From Streptomyces liangshanensis (GTDB lineage: Bacteria; Actinomycetota; Actinomycetes; Streptomycetales; Streptomycetaceae), in assembly GCF_011694815.1 (NCBI RefSeq), contig NZ_CP050177.1:4317001-4381000 (forward strand): a stretch of DNA of 64,000 nt, read 5' to 3'. A program made the translations under genes and the position numbers. Positions 60,007 through 64,000 of the stretch are shown here, in pieces (positions within the stretch are counted from its first letter, which is position 1; the number at the start of each line of letters is the position of its first letter). Below the pieces are notes generated by a model, which saw nothing but the letters and a program-made list of their open reading frames with translations, was not told the origin of the DNA and ran no database searches.

Positions 60007-60058
60007 GTTGCGTAAGCGGAAAGGCTTTCCGTATAGTTCTTATCCGGAAAGGCTTTCC
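60007..60058 (+). promoter_or_regulatory. Divergent promoter with twin TetR operators
   Basis: Identical palindromes CGGAAAGGCTTTCCG at 60016-60030 and 60044-60058. For the rightward gene a promoter TTGCGT (60007-60012) - 18 bp - TATAGT (60031-60036) can be read. Operator 1 then fills the spacer and operator 2 covers the start site, an ideal repression layout. Confidence 0.82.
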
Positions 60059-60115
60059 GTTTAGCTACAGGGTAGGGCACCCACGGGTGCTCCACCACGA
60101 CCCAGGAGGCTTCCC

Positions 60116-61138
60116 ATGCGGTACCGCACGCTCGGCCGTACCGGCATCAAGGTCAGCCCGTACGCCCTCGGTACGCTGATGTTCGCCTCGACCATCGGCA
60201 ACGCCGACCACGAGGACTCGATCCGCGTCATCCACAAGGCGCTGGACGCCGGGATCAACTTCGTCGACACCGCCGACGCGTACGCCGACTCCGAGGAAGT
60301 GGTCGGCAAGGCGCTCCACGGGCGCCGCGACCACGTCGTCCTCGCCACCAAGGTGAGCCGTCCGATGGGCGACGACCCCAACCAGCAGGGCACGTCCCGC
60401 CGTTGGATCGTCCAGGCCGTCGAGAACTCGCTGCGCCGGCTGCGGACCGACCACATCGACCTCTACCAGATCCACCGTCTCGACCCCACGACCGACGTCG
60501 AGGAAACCCTCTCCGCGCTCACGGACCTGATCCGCAGCGGAAAGGTACGCGCCATCGGCTCCTCCAACACCCCGGCCTCCGACATCGTCGAGGCGCAGTG
60601 GGTCGCCGAGCGCCGCGGCCTGGCGCGCTTCCGTACCGAACAGCCCGCGTACTCCCTGCTCAATCGCGGCATCGAGCGGGAGGTGCTGCCCGTGGTACGG
60701 CGGTACGGCATGGGCGCCCTGGTCTGGGGGCCGCTCGCGCAAGGGCTGCTCACCGGCCGCGTCCGCAAGAACCAGGAGAACGGCCTGCGCCGCGCGGGCT
60801 ACTTCAAGCACCTCACCGACGAGCACCGCATCGACGCCGTCGAGCAGTTCATCGCGCTGGCCGAGGAGGCGGGCATGCCGCTGACCCACCTCGCCTCGGC
60901 GTTCGCCATCGCCCACCCGGGCGTCACCAGTGCCATCGTCGGCCCGCGCACGACGGCCCACCTGGACGACCTCCTGGCCGGCCTGGACGTCACCCTCACC
61001 GACGACATCCTGGACCGGATCGACAAGATCGTCCCGCCGGGCACCGACGTGGGCGCGCTCGATCAGGCCTACGTCCCGCCGGAGTTGGACACCGCGGCCC
61101 TGCGCCGCCGCCCCCTCACCGAGCGGGCCGCCGCCTGA
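60116..61138 (+). CDS. Aldo/keto reductase
   Basis: A 340-residue NADPH-dependent AKR with (beta/alpha)8 barrel. Catalytic tetrad is Asp51 and Tyr56 (DTADAY), Lys79 (ATKVS) and His120 (QIHRLD). C-terminal cofactor motif is SAIVGPRTTAHLDD. Start RYRTLGRTGIKVSPYALGTLMF is the common AKR11/12-type opening. GGAGG precedes ATG 60116. Controlled by the divergent TetR. Substrate unknown. Confidence 0.92.
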   Translation: MRYRTLGRTGIKVSPYALGTLMFASTIGNADHEDSIRVIHKALDAGINFVDTADAYADSEEVVGKALHGRRDHVVLATKVSRPMGDDPNQQGTSRRWIVQAVENSLRRLRTDHIDLYQIHRLDPTTDVEETLSALTDLIRSGKVRAIGSSNTPASDIVEAQWVAERRGLARFRTEQPAYSLLNRGIEREVLPVVRRYGMGALVWGPLAQGLLTGRVRKNQENGLRRAGYFKHLTDEHRIDAVEQFIALAEEAGMPLTHLASAFAIAHPGVTSAIVGPRTTAHLDDLLAGLDVTLTDDILDRIDKIVPPGTDVGALDQAYVPPELDTAALRRRPLTERAAA

Positions 61139-61202
61139 CCCTCCCGGGAAACCCACCGTGCTTCCGCTCGACTACTCTCCGGGACGAGGGTACCCGCGAC
61201 GT

Positions 61203-62219
61203 ATGACCGTCTACGGATTTCACGCATCGCACGAACAGGTGCCTCCCGGCGACCTGTTGACCGCGGTCGTGCACGCGGAGGAGGCGGGTTTCACCGCCGC
61301 CATGTGCTCGGACCACTTCTCCCCCTGGAGCGCCCGCCAAGGCGAATCAGGCTTCGCCTGGTCGTGGTTGGGCGCCGCCCTCCAGGCCACCGGACGCCTC
61401 CCGTTCGGCGTCGTCAACGCCCCCGGCCAGCGCTATCACCCCGCCGTCATCGCCCAGGCCATCGGCAGTCTCGGCGCGATGTTCCCCGGCCGCTTCTGGG
61501 CCGCGCTCGGCAGCGGTGAGGCCTCCAACGAGCACATCACCGGCGACCGTTGGCCCCGCAAGGACCTGCGCAACGCGCGGCTGCGCGAGTGCGTCGACAT
61601 CATCCGCGCGCTGCTGCGCGGCGAGGAGGTGAGCCACGACGGGCTGGTGACCGTGGACCGGGCCAAGCTGTGGACCCTGCCCCGCAGCGTCCCGCCGCTG
61701 TTCGGCGCCGCGTGCAGCGAGGCCACCGCCGGCTGGTGCGCGGAGTGGGCCGACGGCCTGATCACCGTGAACGCCCCGCACGGACAACTGCGCCGCATCG
61801 TCGACGCCTACCGGTCCGCCGGGGGCTCGGGGCCGCTGTACCTCCAGACCCATCTGAGCTGGGCCCCGTCCGAGGACGAGGCCCGCGCGCTCGCCCACGA
61901 CCAGTGGCGTACGAACGTCCATGGCCCGCCTGCCAGTTGGGACCTGGACACGGCCGAGCTGTTCGACGTCGTCAGCGAGCACGTGGGGGACGAGCAGGTG
62001 GCCCGCTCGGTACGGGTCTCCGCGGACCTCGGGCAACACGCGGCCTGGCTCCAGGAGTACGCCGACCTCGGGTTCGACGCGGTGATGCTGCACCACGTCG
62101 GCCAGGAACAGGACGCGTTCATCGACGCGTTCGGCGCGAAGGTCCTGCCCCGGCTGGACGTCACGGAACCGCCCCCGGCCGCCGCGGGGACCAACTCGGC
62201 CGAGGAGGTCGCGCGATGA
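61203..62219 (+). CDS. LLM-class flavin-dependent oxidoreductase (TIGR03885-like)
   Basis: A 338-residue luciferase-like monooxygenase-fold protein: VYGFHASHEQVPPGDLLTAVVHAEEAGFTAAMCSDHFSPWS, then GVVNAPGQRYHPAVIAQAIGSLGAMFPGRFWAALGSGE. The first stretch closely fits the TIGR03885 group annotated as probable non-F420 flavin oxidoreductases. ATG 61203. It overlaps the GH13 gene by 4 bp; the two families are often neighbours in actinobacteria, suggesting a joint but unknown role. Confidence 0.88.
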   Translation: MTVYGFHASHEQVPPGDLLTAVVHAEEAGFTAAMCSDHFSPWSARQGESGFAWSWLGAALQATGRLPFGVVNAPGQRYHPAVIAQAIGSLGAMFPGRFWAALGSGEASNEHITGDRWPRKDLRNARLRECVDIIRALLRGEEVSHDGLVTVDRAKLWTLPRSVPPLFGAACSEATAGWCAEWADGLITVNAPHGQLRRIVDAYRSAGGSGPLYLQTHLSWAPSEDEARALAHDQWRTNVHGPPASWDLDTAELFDVVSEHVGDEQVARSVRVSADLGQHAAWLQEYADLGFDAVMLHHVGQEQDAFIDAFGAKVLPRLDVTEPPPAAAGTNSAEEVAR

Positions 62220-63904
62220 GGCTCACCCGTACCTCGGACCTGTGGTGGAAGGACGCGGTCGTCTACTGCCTGGACGTCGAGACGTACCAGGACAGCGACG
62301 GCGACGGCTGCGGCGACTTCGCCGGACTCACCCAGCGCATCGACCACTTGGACCGGCTCGGGGTGACCTGTGTCTGGCTCATGCCGTTCTATCCGACGCG
62401 CGAGCGCGACGACGGCTACGACATCACCGACTTCTACGGGGTGGACCCGAGGCTCGGCACGCTCGGGGACTTCACCGAGTTCGTCCGCACCGCGCGCGAC
62501 CGCGGCATCCGGGTCATCGCCGACCTGGTCGTCAACCACACCTCGGAGCACCACCCTTGGTTCGAGGACGCCCGGTCGAGCCGGGACGCGGCGCACCGCG
62601 ACTGGTACGTCTGGCGCGACGAACCCCCGGAGGACGGCCCGAAGGACATCGTCTTCCCGGACGCCGAGACGAGCGTCTGGGAGTACGACGAGCGCACCGA
62701 GCAGTACTACATGCACCGCTTCTACAAGCAGCAGCCCGACCTCAACGTCGCCAACCCCGAGGTACGGGACGAGATAGCCCGCATCATGGGCTTCTGGACC
62801 CAACTCGGCCTGTCCGGCTTCCGGGTGGACGCCGTGCCGTTCCTGCTGGAGACCGACGGACAGCCCGACCAGCTGCCCGACCCGCACGAGTACCTCGCCG
62901 ACCTGCGCGCCTTCCTGGGCCGCCGCGACGGCGAGGCGATCCTGCTGGGCGAGGTGAACCTCCCGTACGAGGACACCGCCCGCTTCTTCGGTGAGCCGGG
63001 CACCTCGCGGGGCGACGAACTCACCATGTGCTTCGACTTCATCGGCATGCAGCGGATGTACCTGTCGATGGCACGCGGGGACGCGACCCCGCTGGCGCGG
63101 GCGCTGCGCGAGCGGCCGGAGCCGCCGAGGGACGCCCACTGGGCGACGTTCGTCCGCAACCACGACGAACTGACCCTCGACAAGCTCTCCGACGACGAAC
63201 GGGCCGAGGTCTTCGCCGCGTTCGGCCCCGAGAAGGACATGCAGCTGTACGACCGGGGCCTGCGCCGCAGGCTCCCGCCGATGGTCGACGGAGACCGCCG
63301 CCGTACGGAACTCGCGTACAGCCTGCTCTTCACGCTCCCCGGCACGCCGGTCCTCTTCTACGGTGAGGAGATCGGCATGGGCGAGAACCTCGCCGCCGAG
63401 GGCCGCCAGGCGGTCCGTACCCCGATGCAGTGGACCGGGGACGACAAGGCCGGCTTCTCCACCGCGGACCCCGCGGACTACCCCAACCCGCTGGTGGAGG
63501 GGGAGTTCGGCCCGGCCCGCGTCAACGTCCACGACCAGCGCCAGGACGCGGGCTCCCAACTGGCCGTCCTGCGAAGGCTGGTGGAGTCCTACCGCGAGAG
63601 CCCCGAACTGTCCTGGGGCGCCCACGAGATCCTCCCGGCGGGCGACGACGCCGTACTCGCCCACCTCGCCACCACGGGGGACGGGGCGGTCCTGGCCCTG
63701 CACAACTTCGCCGGGCACGGGGTGGAGGTGGAGACGGAGTCGCCGCGGCTGTCGGGGGGAACGCTCCTCACCGACCTGCTGGGGGAGAACGACGTCACGG
63801 TGGGCGAGGGCGGCAAGGTCAGGGCCGAACTGGAGCCGTACGGCTACCGCTGGCTGCGCGTGAGCACCCCCTTGGACGACCCGGCGCGGGCTACGGCGGA
63901 CTGA
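62216..63904 (+). CDS. GH13 alpha-amylase-family enzyme (trehalose-synthase-like)
   Basis: A 562-residue GH13 protein. Catalytic residues are Asp205 (GFRVDAVPF), Glu246 (LLGEVN) and Asp317 (VRNHDE); the conserved DLVVNH is at 103-108. The opening WWKDAVVYCLDVETYQDSDGDGCGDFAGL and HPWFEDARSSRDAAHRDWYVWRD resemble trehalose synthase or alpha-glucosidase (subfamily 16-like). It lacks a signal peptide, so it acts inside the cell, perhaps on maltose, trehalose or glycosylglycerate-type substrates. ATGA overlap with the flavin oxidoreductase gene. Confidence 0.9.
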   Translation: MRLTRTSDLWWKDAVVYCLDVETYQDSDGDGCGDFAGLTQRIDHLDRLGVTCVWLMPFYPTRERDDGYDITDFYGVDPRLGTLGDFTEFVRTARDRGIRVIADLVVNHTSEHHPWFEDARSSRDAAHRDWYVWRDEPPEDGPKDIVFPDAETSVWEYDERTEQYYMHRFYKQQPDLNVANPEVRDEIARIMGFWTQLGLSGFRVDAVPFLLETDGQPDQLPDPHEYLADLRAFLGRRDGEAILLGEVNLPYEDTARFFGEPGTSRGDELTMCFDFIGMQRMYLSMARGDATPLARALRERPEPPRDAHWATFVRNHDELTLDKLSDDERAEVFAAFGPEKDMQLYDRGLRRRLPPMVDGDRRRTELAYSLLFTLPGTPVLFYGEEIGMGENLAAEGRQAVRTPMQWTGDDKAGFSTADPADYPNPLVEGEFGPARVNVHDQRQDAGSQLAVLRRLVESYRESPELSWGAHEILPAGDDAVLAHLATTGDGAVLALHNFAGHGVEVETESPRLSGGTLLTDLLGENDVTVGEGGKVRAELEPYGYRWLRVSTPLDDPARATAD

Positions 63905-63951
63905 GGGTGCGGGCGGGGGCGTAGTCGGGGTCGGCGTTGTTGTGTTGTGTG

Positions 63952-64000
63952 ACGTGGGGGCCGCCCCTTGCTGTTGAGTGTCGCGGTTTCGGGTCGGGCG
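63952..64000 (+). repeat. Second copy of the dispersed repeat (truncated by window edge)
   Basis: ACGTGGGGGCCGCCCCTTGC followed by TGTTGAGTGTCGCGG repeats the element at about 58548-58582 with one mismatch over about 35 bp; the rest lies outside the window. Confidence 0.8.

Overview
The window is a 64 kb stretch of a high-GC actinobacterial chromosome, almost certainly Streptomyces. The evidence is the strong G/C third-position bias, frequent GTG/TTG starts and ATGA/GTGA overlaps. Several markers have recognisable Streptomyces coelicolor counterparts: the start of glnR at the left edge, a Fur-family gene whose metal ligands match Nur, rsiG with both c-di-GMP signatures, a conservon (histidine-kinase-like / roadblock / DUF742 / GTPase / P450s) and mshA. 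No rRNA, tRNA, CRISPR array or intact insertion sequence was seen.

Layout. (1) 1-16.8 kb is core-like: glnR (partial), an alpha/beta hydrolase, a MoaD/ThiS protein, a sulfur operon (Cys-containing leader peptide, cysA-type sulfurtransferase, DUF1416), three tandem membrane-anchored paralogues, a nitrobindin-like protein, nur, ygfZ, dtd, rsiG and an asparaginase-family protein. (2) 17-31.2 kb is more accessory: an Eis-like acetyltransferase, a TetR gene, a first HelD-like RNA polymerase ATPase, a decayed ATP-binding gene, an SDR, a complete conservon with two P450s (one lacking the ExxR arginine), and a SigE-family sigma factor with a membrane partner and an L,D-transpeptidase-like lipoprotein. 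(3) 31.3-44.7 kb: MFS/MerR drug-response genes, an XRE/SDR pair, a rifamycin-resistance locus (RAE-like palindrome, helR-type ATPase, rox-type monooxygenase), a decayed gene, two overlapping ferritin-like export proteins and a second SigE-family sigma module. (4) 45-52.8 kb is core-like again: an XRE regulator with a strong palindromic operator, an HBHA-like protein, DUF2516, a receiver-SpoIIE phosphatase, an NlpC/P60 hydrolase, a methyltransferase, mshA and a YbjN protein. (5) 53-64 kb is accessory and metabolic: a Tat-exported beta-helix protein, an ArsR/MFS pair, a PL7 alginate lyase, a TetR/aldo-keto-reductase divergent unit with twin operators, and a flavin oxidoreductase/GH13 pair.

The most interesting system is the RAE-helR-rox unit at 35.9-39.8 kb. 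It looks like one rifamycin-inducible operon joining target protection (an ATPase that removes drug from RNA polymerase) to drug destruction (a monooxygenase). A second HelD paralogue without the palindrome lies 14.5 kb upstream. A second theme is structural: at least four genes are followed by tandem duplications that include or abut their own stop codons, and two genes have decayed by internal deletion. This suggests that short-repeat slippage is active at gene ends here.
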